Virus record (IMG/VR): IMGVR_UViG_3300030101_001759
Span: 899 to 39,108 of that record
DNA: 38,210 bases
Source: a virus
Direction: 5' to 3' (one strand)
Both the position numbers and the translations under genes were made by a program. The first letter of the stretch is position 1. Each line of letters begins with the position of its first letter. Shown one piece after another: positions 1 to 8,110 of this stretch. Under the pieces are notes generated by a model, which did no database searches, had not been told where the DNA came from, and saw only the letters and a list, made by a program, of their open reading frames with translations.

Positions 1-1842
1 ATCACTACTAACACTACCACCATTAACAACCATTTCTCCATTAAATGTAGTAAGTGAAGATAAACTACTTGGCACTGTTACACCTGTTCCATCACTAAAA
101 TCATGTGTTAATGTTTCTGCACCCAATGTACTTTTTACATCAGCAGGAATCTTTGAGTATGAAGTAGATTCAAGAACAGATTGGATTTGACTTTGCGTTA
201 GTTCGCCTTTCCAAATTCCTGCACCTGCAATAGAACCATCAAATGTTCTTGCTAATCCTGTGTTGTTGCCAATAAATAAATTTCTACTTGAATCATCAAC
301 TGCATTACCAGCAGGTGTACTAAATTCTGTTACTGCTACACTTATACCATTAATATAATATGTTGCGTTGTTATCAGTAGAACTATTATTATAAGTAACA
401 GCTACATGAGTCCACTCATCTATATTAACTTCAGTATTAGTCGTATCCCATGTACCAATAGTAGTTGCACGACCATGAGCAAATCTTAATTTACAAGAAT
501 TGCCACTTTCTGCGTTAGTCAATAAATGCCAGCCGTCATTTCCACTTGTAGCATCTGACTTATCAAATATTCTGCCTAAACTATTTTCACCATCACTTGA
601 AGGATTTATCCAAGCAGTAAGTGTAGCACCACCAACAAATACATTATCTAATATACTATTAGAACCAATATTAATTATATCAGATGTGCCGTTGAACAAA
701 GCACTACCATCTCCAATCGCATCTGCTTGTCCTTCTTTAGCTACATCAACTGCACGAGGTAAGATCGGTGCATTGCCACCATATACTGATGAGGTAGTTG
801 TTGCTCCTGTGACTACACCTGTGTTTGAGATAACTTGCTTAACTGAAACATTGTCTATATATCCTTGCCAATTACCTTCTGCATAAAAGTTTAATGCCTC
901 TACTGTGCTACTTCCTGCAGTTATATATTCTGTATAAGTACCAGAATCATATATGTAAGTAAAGCTACCTGCTCCAACTCTTACTCTTATATTACCACCA
1001 GACTCTTCAACTACTCTAAATTGTACTTTATATAATCCACCTGCAACTATAGTACCAATACTTTTATTTGCTCTTGCAAATATTGCTGTAGTAGCTGAAC
1101 CATCAACAATTCCAAGAGCGTTATCTCTGTAAACCCAACCTGTATCATTATTAGTAAAATCAGATATTCCACTATCAAAGTTTCCATCTGACATTATTTC
1201 AGTACCTAATTCTTCTCCTGTTGCAGGTTGTACTACTCCATCACTTGCACTATCTAACGCCCACCATGCTTCTAAACTTGTTTTTTCTACACCCTTTAGT
1301 TGGCTATAGGATTTGTTCATTATGGATTGGATTTCTTCTGGTTCGAGTTCTCTACTCCATAATGCTACATTGGTCATACTTCCTTTAAAAAAATTAGTAT
1401 CGTTATTTTGACATCCTATTTTTGTTGTGGTTGATTCTATTGTCATTCCTGTTACACATATATGAGTCCAAGTATTTAATGGTACTGTAGTTCCTTCTAC
1501 TCCGTTAATATATTTAGTTCCACTTGCACAATAAATTGAATTATTAGCATTATTAGAAAAAGCTATATATCCTGTACCGCTATTTTTTCTGAAATCAACA
1601 AAATATGCACCATCTTGCCTAGTTTTAAATACCCATCCCATTACTGTATATGTACCACTTGATAATGTTGCTGATACATCGATTCTATCATCAGCACCAT
1701 CAAACTCTGTTGAACCTTCTGATGGGAACTTTAGCGTGTCTGACTTGCTTGATTTGAAGTCGAGATATAGTTTAAGGTTATCCTTAACAAAGGTTAAAAG
1801 GGATACACCACCTTTTGCTAGACTGCTGCCTAATCCAAGCAT
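1..1842 (-). CDS. Tail fibre / receptor-binding protein with two LamG-like domains (3' end at or beyond the window edge)
   Basis: Open for 614 codons from an ATG at 1842 to the left edge without a stop. Residues about 46-175 and 375-560 each look like a concanavalin/LamG-type jelly roll: both have an FDG or FNG-x-x-D start, a W-T-H core strand and a final G-S-(M/I)...W...L...I segment. Residues about 216-336 resemble a carbohydrate-binding module (DGNFDSG start, IDNVSVKQ end). Such domains bind glycans, and the position at the end of the structural block fits a tail fibre or appendage. The start follows the 99-residue gene by 3 bases with only a weak Shine-Dalgarno, suggesting coupled translation. 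If the genome is circular, the next codon (38210-38208, minus) is TGA and the protein is complete at 614 residues. Confidence 0.7.
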   Translation of the reverse strand, partial: MLGLGSSLAKGGVSLLTFVKDNLKLYLDFKSSKSDTLKFPSEGSTEFDGADDRIDVSATLSSGTYTVMGWVFKTRQDGAYFVDFRKNSGTGYIAFSNNANNSIYCASGTKYINGVEGTTVPLNTWTHICVTGMTIESTTTKIGCQNNDTNFFKGSMTNVALWSRELEPEEIQSIMNKSYSQLKGVEKTSLEAWWALDSASDGVVQPATGEELGTEIMSDGNFDSGISDFTNNDTGWVYRDNALGIVDGSATTAIFARANKSIGTIVAGGLYKVQFRVVEESGGNIRVRVGAGSFTYIYDSGTYTEYITAGSSTVEALNFYAEGNWQGYIDNVSVKQVISNTGVVTGATTTSSVYGGNAPILPRAVDVAKEGQADAIGDGSALFNGTSDIINIGSNSILDNVFVGGATLTAWINPSSDGENSLGRIFDKSDATSGNDGWHLLTNAESGNSCKLRFAHGRATTIGTWDTTNTEVNIDEWTHVAVTYNNSSTDNNATYYINGISVAVTEFSTPAGNAVDDSSRNLFIGNNTGLARTFDGSIAGAGIWKGELTQSQIQSVLESTSYSKIPADVKSTLGAETLTHDFSDGTGVTVPSSLSSLTTFNGEMVVNGGSVSSD

Positions 1843-1845
1843 AAT

Positions 1846-2145
1846 CTAGCCTAAGTATGCTACTACTGATCCACTTGATAATGTAAACGCAGACCAACGA
1901 CCAAAAATTGTAACTCCTTGTGGAAATGTAACACTTGCTGTGCTGTCTCCATTATTGTTAGAGTTTCCTATATATAGATTAGTACCACTTTCAGGTGTAA
2001 GAACGCTAAATACACTATCTTCTAAAAATGTAATAGCTACTATTTCTTTACCAGATACAGCAGAAGTTCCTGTTTCTAATATAGAACCTGCTTGTCCTAA
2101 TCCAATATTGTTTGATTCATTTACTGAGTATTTATGTAATGCCAT
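1846..2145 (-). CDS. Small beta-rich structural protein, hypothetical
   Basis: 99 residues starting MALHKYSV, rich in S, T, G and V with alternating hydrophobic strands (VAITFLEDSVFSVL, SVVAYLG end), and no signal peptide or membrane helix. Its start has a good Shine-Dalgarno (AAGGAG about 8 bases upstream). It lies immediately before the LamG fibre. Small beta-sandwich proteins at this place are often fibre base or capsid/tail decoration proteins, but I do not recognise the family. The structural role is inferred from position and composition only. Confidence 0.6.
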   Translation of the reverse strand: MALHKYSVNESNNIGLGQAGSILETGTSAVSGKEIVAITFLEDSVFSVLTPESGTNLYIGNSNNNGDSTASVTFPQGVTIFGRWSAFTLSSGSVVAYLG

Positions 2146-2200
2146 CTTGTTTCTCCTTACTATGACTTACCGAGCTTGGCTATTCTCATGGTCATATTGG

Positions 2201-2629
2201 TTATAATAAAAACCCATCGCTGGGTATAATAACGTAGCTAGTAGCAGAACCAAGCTTACCTTGATTATCTGTTCCTTTTGCTTTAGCTACTAAATCTTCA
2301 TATTTAGTTCTCCACAATTGAGCAAACCCAAGTATTTCTGGGTCTTCATCAGCACTAGCTTTTATTTCAAATAATTTTGCAATAGTATAATACGCTAATG
2401 CTTTGTGATATATTTTATCAAAATTAGGACTATCATTATTTTTTAATGTAGTAGTACCATTTCCTGAACTAGCTTCAAAATCCCAATCATTTCTAGAAAC
2501 ATATAAACGTATTTCTTTTACTTCAGTAGGACTTGTAAATGAAGTGCTTCCTGATGTACTTGCTTTAACAATTCCTATTTGATTGCGTTCAATCCACCAA
2601 TTGTGACTTTGTGCGTTTGCTCTTGCCAT
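2201..2629 (-). CDS. Hypothetical virion-morphogenesis protein (possible neck/adaptor)
   Basis: 142 residues beginning MARANAQSHNWWIERNQIGI. The middle (about 70-115) is helical and the ends look like strands. The start overlaps the upstream stop by one base (TAATG at 2627-2631), typical of translational coupling. Together with the 95-residue gene it sits between capsid and fibre genes, where short-tailed phages keep neck, adaptor or tail-tube genes. The sequence does not let me name a family. Confidence 0.6.
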   Translation of the reverse strand: MARANAQSHNWWIERNQIGIVKASTSGSTSFTSPTEVKEIRLYVSRNDWDFEASSGNGTTTLKNNDSPNFDKIYHKALAYYTIAKLFEIKASADEDPEILGFAQLWRTKYEDLVAKAKGTDNQGKLGSATSYVIIPSDGFLL

Positions 2630-2916
2630 TATGTTATATCCACTTCATCTGGAAATGTAATTAAACGTTGAATAGTATAATTATCATAATCTACTTTATT
2701 TACTTCTACTATATGTCTTTGAGAACCATCACCATCTAAGTCATTTAAATCATAATAACGTTGGTCTATTACAGTATTAAATGTTTCTACACCTTTTAAT
2801 ATTTTAGTTCTACTAGTAAAATCTCTAGATGCTTCTGTCAAATGTAATGCTATATCAGCATCAGATTCATTAGGAAATACTTTTTTTATATATGTTTTTA
2901 ATTCTGTATGTGTCAT
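2629..2916 (-). CDS. Hypothetical head-tail connector-type small protein
   Basis: 95 residues. The first 45 are predominantly helical (MTHTELKTYIKKVFPNESDA, then ALHLTEASRDF), followed by strand-like segments ending VDIT. The helix-rich front (LKTYIKKVFP...A..L..A...F) recalls small adaptor/head-completion proteins of podoviruses, but the match is only by general look. Translation is coupled to the next gene through TAATG. It follows the 33-residue lysine-rich gene after a 9-base gap. Confidence 0.55.
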   Translation of the reverse strand: MTHTELKTYIKKVFPNESDADIALHLTEASRDFTSRTKILKGVETFNTVIDQRYYDLNDLDGDGSQRHIVEVNKVDYDNYTIQRLITFPDEVDIT

Positions 2917-2925
2917 AATTAATTA

Positions 2926-3027
2926 TTATTTTTTATAACTTTTTTTACTCATTTTTTTCTTTTTCATTTTTTTCTTTTTTGGTGGTCTTCCTTTTTTAGA
3001 CCCATAAGTACCCATACCTTTTGGCAT
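2926..3027 (-). CDS. 33-residue lysine-rich mini-protein
   Basis: ATG at 3027 with Shine-Dalgarno AAAGGA 7-8 bases upstream, stop TAA at 2928-2926. The product begins MPKGMGTYGSKKGRPPKKKK and ends MSKKSYKK; nearly half of its 33 residues are lysine. The opening MPKGxGTYG..GRP recurs, as I recall, in tiny proteins next to capsid genes of marine podoviruses. A DNA-binding or capsid-interior role would suit its charge, but that is inference. It lies just after a hairpin that follows the putative decoration gene. Confidence 0.65.
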   Translation of the reverse strand: MPKGMGTYGSKKGRPPKKKKMKKKKMSKKSYKK

Positions 3028-3048
3028 ATTTTTTTCCTTTCATAAGAG

Positions 3049-3067
3049 GAGGGGCATAAAGCCCCTC
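3049..3067 (-). terminator. Hairpin between decoration and mini-protein genes (terminator or mRNA-stabilising)
   Basis: GAGGGGC (3049-3055) pairs perfectly with GCCCCTC (3061-3067), 7 bp with a 5-base loop, 16 bases past the stop of the putative decoration gene. On the transcribed minus strand it is not followed by a U-run, so it may be a weak terminator or a 3'-end stabiliser of the capsid mRNA rather than a full stop. Confidence 0.5.
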
Positions 3068-3082
3068 ACTCTTTATTTTGTA

Positions 3083-3499
3083 TTATCCGTCAATTGTAAT
3101 TCCAGCAGCAACTTTTCCAAGTCCACCAACTATATAATAGTTAGCGCCATCAGAAAGTAATTTGACATAATCGCCAACGACTGCATTACTTGCTACAAAA
3201 TTAATTCTAGCATTAGAACCACTACTTGTATCAGCAACATCATCTGCTGCACCTGCACTAATAGAACCTTTTATAGCTCCAACAGTAGTAGCAACTGTAT
3301 GGTTGCCACTTGTAGGTGCAATCTTTACTATTACTTTTATTTCAAACCCTTTACATTTTGTTGGGTCAGGAAGAGTAACAGCAATTCCTGTTGCATGATT
3401 AAGCATTATTGATTTACCACTATCAGCAATACTTAAAGATGTTGCACTAACAATATCTTTAACTCCTGCTGTTGAACCACCTAAATAAGGTCTAGCCAT
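3083..3499 (-). CDS. Putative capsid decoration/stabilisation protein
   Basis: 138 residues, MARPYLGGSTAGVKDIVSAT start, all-beta look with repeated short V/I strands and G/S/A turns (VTLPDP, FEIKVIVKI, GDYVKLLSDGANYYIV). It directly follows the major capsid gene, is similarly rich in A, G, S and V, and has no membrane or signal segment. Small beta proteins immediately after the capsid gene are commonly head decoration proteins. I do not recognise a named family. The start has the Shine-Dalgarno AAGGAGG and lies 11 bases after the capsid stop. Confidence 0.6.
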   Translation of the reverse strand: MARPYLGGSTAGVKDIVSATSLSIADSGKSIMLNHATGIAVTLPDPTKCKGFEIKVIVKIAPTSGNHTVATTVGAIKGSISAGAADDVADTSSGSNARINFVASNAVVGDYVKLLSDGANYYIVGGLGKVAAGITIDG

Positions 3500-3510
3500 A
3501 ATAAGCCTCC

Positions 3511-4860
3511 TTAATCTGTGATTTTAAACAGAGAATGACTCTCAATTAACTGTATACCAAGTCCTTCATCAGACATATATTGATCTTTAACACCATCAAA
3601 AGCATTATCAGTTTTAATATTAGCCTGATACATTGCTGGTCTATACTGTGCATGAAATAGATTCTCATCAGAAACTACAACCATGTACTTGTTATATTGA
3701 CCTCTTAATGCTGGAGTTGGAATTAACTGAATCATACCATGAGGTGTTTCTAGTACTCTGTAATTAAATCCTAATGAATCTCTTTTCATATCACCAAGAT
3801 TTACAGTCCAACCAGAATTACCAGCTAATCCAGAACTACCAGCCATTTTAGACCAATATCCTAAAGCACCAGCACCTACAAAAGCACGTTTAACACCTAT
3901 TTCTGGTACATACTGAAATACTTTTTCCATATCATCTACAAAATCACCATAAGAATAACTTGCTTCAGATATAGAAAAAATGTTTTGTGCATCTTGACTT
4001 GCGCTATCTTCACCGTATTTTTCTAAAGCACTTACAATTCCAAAAGTACTTCTAATTAAATTACCATCTGCATCTGTTCTTCCACCATCAGCAAAAGTCT
4101 CATCAATATTAGAAGACCTGTTTCCTGCTCCGTAAGAAGCTTCACCTAAACCAGTTCCACCTACTCTCGTACCAAATAGGAAAGCTTTTTCTTTTTGCAT
4201 TTTATGTTCTTGAGCTTTTTGTCTGCGTAATCTTGCTAATTCAGATGATTCTCCTCTTAGTACTGCAGCTTGAAGTGTTCCAGTTACCTGTAAAGCTGTT
4301 TTGAATATTTGAGTAGAATTATATACTACCTGCAATTCATCAGCCCAGCTATCAGGTGCTGAACTACCTTCACCATGTGCATTACCTATAATGCAATAGT
4401 AATCATTATCAACTAAAGAATAATCACTACCACTAACTGTAGAAATTAATTTTACTTTAATTTCATCAGCATCTACAATAGAAGATATAATACCTGTTGC
4501 TTTTTTACTAGTTTTAGCTGAGTTCCATATTTCAAACATTAAACCAACATAACTGCTGTCTACACTAGATGCAAGACCTACAATTTCATCGATATTTAAT
4601 GCAGCACTTTCAGTTCCATCAACTGCAAGTGTAACTGTTTCCCCAGCATTTCTAAACTCTTGTTTTACCCAAGGGTTTCTATGTTCAAACATTTTGAAAA
4701 TAGGGTCTGGTACTGAACGTAACTCCTGATTACTAACCATTGTAGTAAAGGGAGCAACATCAGTCCATAGTTCTTTAGTAACTTGTGGGTCTACATAAAA
4801 ATCTCGTCTTTCATTATATAGAACGCCACTAGCACCAAGTTTCTTTTCAGTTGCCGCCAT
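3511..4860 (-). CDS. Major capsid protein (HK97-like fold)
   Basis: 449 residues. No catalytic motifs; soluble, long, located between scaffold and putative decoration genes, the canonical place for the coat protein. The N-arm (MAATEKKLGASGVLYNERRD) is followed by FTTMVSNQELRSVPDPIFKM, a mixed segment about 85-165 that looks like an inserted beta domain, then a long helix rich in R/K/E (about 197-225, LARLRRQKAQEHKMQKEKAF) like the HK97 spine helix. The C-terminal part has the usual A-domain strands. The start has a clear AAGGAG. No protease gene is seen nearby, so head maturation probably does not rely on a phage-encoded prohead protease. Confidence 0.85.
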   Translation of the reverse strand: MAATEKKLGASGVLYNERRDFYVDPQVTKELWTDVAPFTTMVSNQELRSVPDPIFKMFEHRNPWVKQEFRNAGETVTLAVDGTESAALNIDEIVGLASSVDSSYVGLMFEIWNSAKTSKKATGIISSIVDADEIKVKLISTVSGSDYSLVDNDYYCIIGNAHGEGSSAPDSWADELQVVYNSTQIFKTALQVTGTLQAAVLRGESSELARLRRQKAQEHKMQKEKAFLFGTRVGGTGLGEASYGAGNRSSNIDETFADGGRTDADGNLIRSTFGIVSALEKYGEDSASQDAQNIFSISEASYSYGDFVDDMEKVFQYVPEIGVKRAFVGAGALGYWSKMAGSSGLAGNSGWTVNLGDMKRDSLGFNYRVLETPHGMIQLIPTPALRGQYNKYMVVVSDENLFHAQYRPAMYQANIKTDNAFDGVKDQYMSDEGLGIQLIESHSLFKITD

Positions 4861-4878
4861 TGCGTAACTCCTTTTTTA

Positions 4879-5778
4879 CTAACGACCTAGTAATGCATCA
4901 CTAAAAGATTGCTCTTCAGTTCTAGGTTGTTCAGATTTACCTGTAATCACAGAAGGATCTTTAGGTACTGATAACCTTTGAGCTTGATTTTGCATCTCTT
5001 GTGTTTTTTGTTGCACTACTGGATTCGCATTTGTTCTTAATTCAAATAACTTAGCTAAATTATCCATAGAAAGATTATCTGGTGCAGAAGCCCATTTAAT
5101 AAATTCATTAGCTTTTGCGTTATCCCAACCATAATTATTAACAGCGTGACTATATGCTTGTTGTTGAATAGCCTGCTGTTGTTGTACAGCTACTTGTTGT
5201 TCATACTGAGATTGCATTTCTGCTTGTCTTTGTGCATCAACATTTTTTAGATAACCAAGATACTCATCTCTATAGTTTTCTTTAGCTACTCGATACTGAA
5301 ATGACTTTGATTCTGGGTCATTATAAGCATCGACTTCATTGTAATTAACTGGTTTTTCAGGTTCTGTAGGCTCCTTCAACGAAGTCTGCTGAACTCCCAT
5401 AGGGGTTTGTCCTGCAGGTTGTCCATTGGAGAGCTTGGCTTCTAAACTATTAAGAACCTCTGGATTATTTCTAATAATTTGCTCAACAGGAGCCATACTA
5501 TTTCTATAATAATCCAGTTCTTCTCTAAGTCCAGATAGCTCACTCTTGGCTTTATCAGCCTGTGACTGCCAGTACTCATACCTATTAGTGTCTTCTTTTG
5601 GGTCAACACTATTTTCTGTGGTTTCACTAATTGGAGCTGCAACTTCTTGACCACTAGCAGGGTCAACATCAGTTGTAGGTATATTACCAGAAGGTATCTC
5701 TTGAGACAACTCTCCTTGAAACATTTCTACATCTTGTGTAGGTGCAGAACCAGCATCAACTACTTCCAAATTATCCAT
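4879..5778 (-). CDS. Scaffolding protein
   Basis: 299 residues, strongly acidic at the N-terminus (MDNLEVVDAGSAPTQDVEMF) and very rich in Q, E and N. Residues about 70-100 (KSELSGLREELDYYRN) and about 165-220 (repeated Q-rich AEMQSQYEQQ-like stretches) look like coiled coils. It lies between portal and coat genes. Low-complexity, helical, acidic proteins in this place are internal scaffolds that leave the procapsid. The start has AAAGGAAA upstream. No protease motif is visible. Confidence 0.8.
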   Translation of the reverse strand: MDNLEVVDAGSAPTQDVEMFQGELSQEIPSGNIPTTDVDPASGQEVAAPISETTENSVDPKEDTNRYEYWQSQADKAKSELSGLREELDYYRNSMAPVEQIIRNNPEVLNSLEAKLSNGQPAGQTPMGVQQTSLKEPTEPEKPVNYNEVDAYNDPESKSFQYRVAKENYRDEYLGYLKNVDAQRQAEMQSQYEQQVAVQQQQAIQQQAYSHAVNNYGWDNAKANEFIKWASAPDNLSMDNLAKLFELRTNANPVVQQKTQEMQNQAQRLSVPKDPSVITGKSEQPRTEEQSFSDALLGR

Positions 5779-5826
5779 TTTTATTTTCCTTTATTTGCGA
5801 TTTGGTTAATTCCAGCAACCGCTTCC

Positions 5827-8058
5827 TCAATTCTCTTCATTTATACTTAGTATAGTTTCATTCATTTGACGCTGTGGATTATCTTCAGCAGCTATAGATA
5901 AATCATTTTTTGCATTCTTTAACTCATCACTAAGTCTAGATTGATATAATTTTTGTGCCATTTCTACTTTGGCTTCAGCTTTAGCAAGCTTCTTTTCAAA
6001 TTCTTTTACCTCTACACGTTTTCTATCATGTAGTGATTCCCTCTGTGCAGTCTGTAAGTCACCTTTAAGTTTCTTAATTTCTTCATTTTGCATTTGTAAC
6101 TGTGATTGTAATTGTTTCATCTGTCCAGATCTTTCTAGTACACCTTCCATATCTGCAACATCTGTTTGTTTTAATAACTCTATTTGGTCAATTAAACCAG
6201 CTTGATACAACTGCATGTAGTACTCAAATCTTCCCCAACGGTTACTTGGCAATGTAGAACCAGACAATACTATAACATCGTATTTACCAACAGTAATGTC
6301 ATTTTGTTTCCCTACAACATTTCCTATATCATCATACATAGGACTATTAACTACAACCTCCATAGGTTTATTATTAGGTTGCATTATTCTCATAACTTTT
6401 TGGTCTGTATAAACTTGCTGTATTAAACCTATAACTACTTTAGCTAATTGATTTATTCCTTCTTCTATATCATCTCTTTTAGATTTTATACGTCTTTGAC
6501 CATATTCGTCTAAAGCAACAGTACCTTTAAAAGTTTGTGGTGCAGCACCCATGTCGCCCTGCATTAAAGCGTATATACCAAGGATTCTTTCAATATCAGC
6601 TTTTGCATCTGCCTCATTTTTATATAATTCATTAGGCAAAGGTATAGGGGATGCTACTATAGGACTACCTAACTCTGGGTCAAACTCTATGACCGCTGTT
6701 CCTGCTCTACCCCAATCTTGTTCTACCTGCTGTTTGTTTACTGCACCACGAGGGATTAATAATTTTACATTTGTACTACTAGATGCATGTGCAATAATTA
6801 ATGAGCGTATTTTATTTATATACTCTTGCAATCCTTTTACAAGTCTTACATCAGACATAGGATAAGGATTACGATTAAAACCATTCATAAATGGCACAAT
6901 TGGATATTCTTCTATAGGTAGTATTGATTTATATAACATATAATCACCTACAGAAACACATTGCTCTATGTTTGTAACTTCTATTTCGTTTACTAAAATT
7001 CTATTATCTTCTATTAAATGGTCTTTAGTAGCAATGTCTATATAGCTTGTAGAGTTAGGTATTGACCCTTCATGTTCTTTACCTCCCATTGGCATAGGTT
7101 GACCTGACATAGGGTCTTGCATCATATGGAATGTATCACCCATTTGTTCATGCAATTGAACATAACCTCTTACTTGTTTTTCATCGGTAAATATTTGAAC
7201 ATCACCATTATTATCAGTTAAGATAACTACTTCTTCTTTTTTGTATTCATCATATTGTTCTATATTTAAAACTTTTTCTTCATTAGCATAAGGGTCATAA
7301 ATCTTATAATAAGGCATACGTATTTTTGTATACCTAGTAAACATTTCTAATTCTCTATCCCCACTTAATTCCTGCCCTGCTATTCTGCTTTTAACTGTAA
7401 CATCTTCAGAATATAAAGAAGCTCTACTTTCAGCAGGTATATTAATATGACTAGTTTCTTGAACTTGTAATATTTGTTCTTCAAATTCAGGAAAATATTG
7501 TATTAATTGATTTTCACTCATCAACTTAGCTATAATTATATGACCACAATCTCTAGCAAAAGGATCTTTACTGCTTGGGTCAAAGTATACTTCAAGAGGG
7601 TCTATTGATTTTAGACAAACTTCACCACGACCAAAGTCTTTATCTGGGTCTGTATATGCCATCATAACTCCCATGCCTTTAACATAATAGTCATCGATGC
7701 ATTGCTTAAGTTCTACGTTGCCATGTGAATTATCCCAGACGTAGGACATTAAGTCAGAAAATAAACGACCAACTTCTGTATCGCTGGTTTCTCTGGCAGT
7801 TGACTGAAATCGTGGTTTGTTAGCAGAGAGCATAGCTTTTGCTTGCTCTACTGCAGAAAAAACTACATTTACTACAATTGGTTCTTGAGCTTTATTACGC
7901 AATGCAGTAGCTTGTTCTTTTGTCCATTGCTTACCATTGCGAAACTCATTATCCTCTACAGCTTGCTTTGCCCAGTTTTCTCTAGCAGAACTATATTCTT
8001 TTAATAAATCGTGTGTAAATTGTACTTCTGAGTCTTTATTAGAGTTATTGTTATGCAT
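5827..8058 (-). CDS. Portal protein (P22-like)
   Basis: 743 residues, the usual size for P22-type portals. The N-terminal signature is clear: NEFRNGKQWT, then PIVVNVVFSAVEQAKAML with NKPRFQ, then CIDDYYVKGMGVMMAYTDP and SIDPLEVYFDP, followed by the helical wing and stem. The C-terminus (about 625-720) is a long charged coiled coil with Q/E/K repeats. It forms the 12-fold DNA channel at one capsid vertex and docks terminase during packaging. It follows terminase by 52 bases, and 48 bases separate it from the scaffold gene. Confidence 0.92.
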   Translation of the reverse strand: MHNNNSNKDSEVQFTHDLLKEYSSARENWAKQAVEDNEFRNGKQWTKEQATALRNKAQEPIVVNVVFSAVEQAKAMLSANKPRFQSTARETSDTEVGRLFSDLMSYVWDNSHGNVELKQCIDDYYVKGMGVMMAYTDPDKDFGRGEVCLKSIDPLEVYFDPSSKDPFARDCGHIIIAKLMSENQLIQYFPEFEEQILQVQETSHINIPAESRASLYSEDVTVKSRIAGQELSGDRELEMFTRYTKIRMPYYKIYDPYANEEKVLNIEQYDEYKKEEVVILTDNNGDVQIFTDEKQVRGYVQLHEQMGDTFHMMQDPMSGQPMPMGGKEHEGSIPNSTSYIDIATKDHLIEDNRILVNEIEVTNIEQCVSVGDYMLYKSILPIEEYPIVPFMNGFNRNPYPMSDVRLVKGLQEYINKIRSLIIAHASSSTNVKLLIPRGAVNKQQVEQDWGRAGTAVIEFDPELGSPIVASPIPLPNELYKNEADAKADIERILGIYALMQGDMGAAPQTFKGTVALDEYGQRRIKSKRDDIEEGINQLAKVVIGLIQQVYTDQKVMRIMQPNNKPMEVVVNSPMYDDIGNVVGKQNDITVGKYDVIVLSGSTLPSNRWGRFEYYMQLYQAGLIDQIELLKQTDVADMEGVLERSGQMKQLQSQLQMQNEEIKKLKGDLQTAQRESLHDRKRVEVKEFEKKLAKAEAKVEMAQKLYQSRLSDELKNAKNDLSIAAEDNPQRQMNETILSINEEN

Positions 8059-8110
8059 AGAGTTAGGTTTTTAATTACTTAAACTGTTAATATTAATAAA
8101 AAGTTCCAAA

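Noticed and set aside
2160-2195. 11-codon minus-strand frame (MTMRIAKLGKS) between structural genes
   Set aside because: No ribosome site of its own and too short to support; likely only leader of the 2145 gene.
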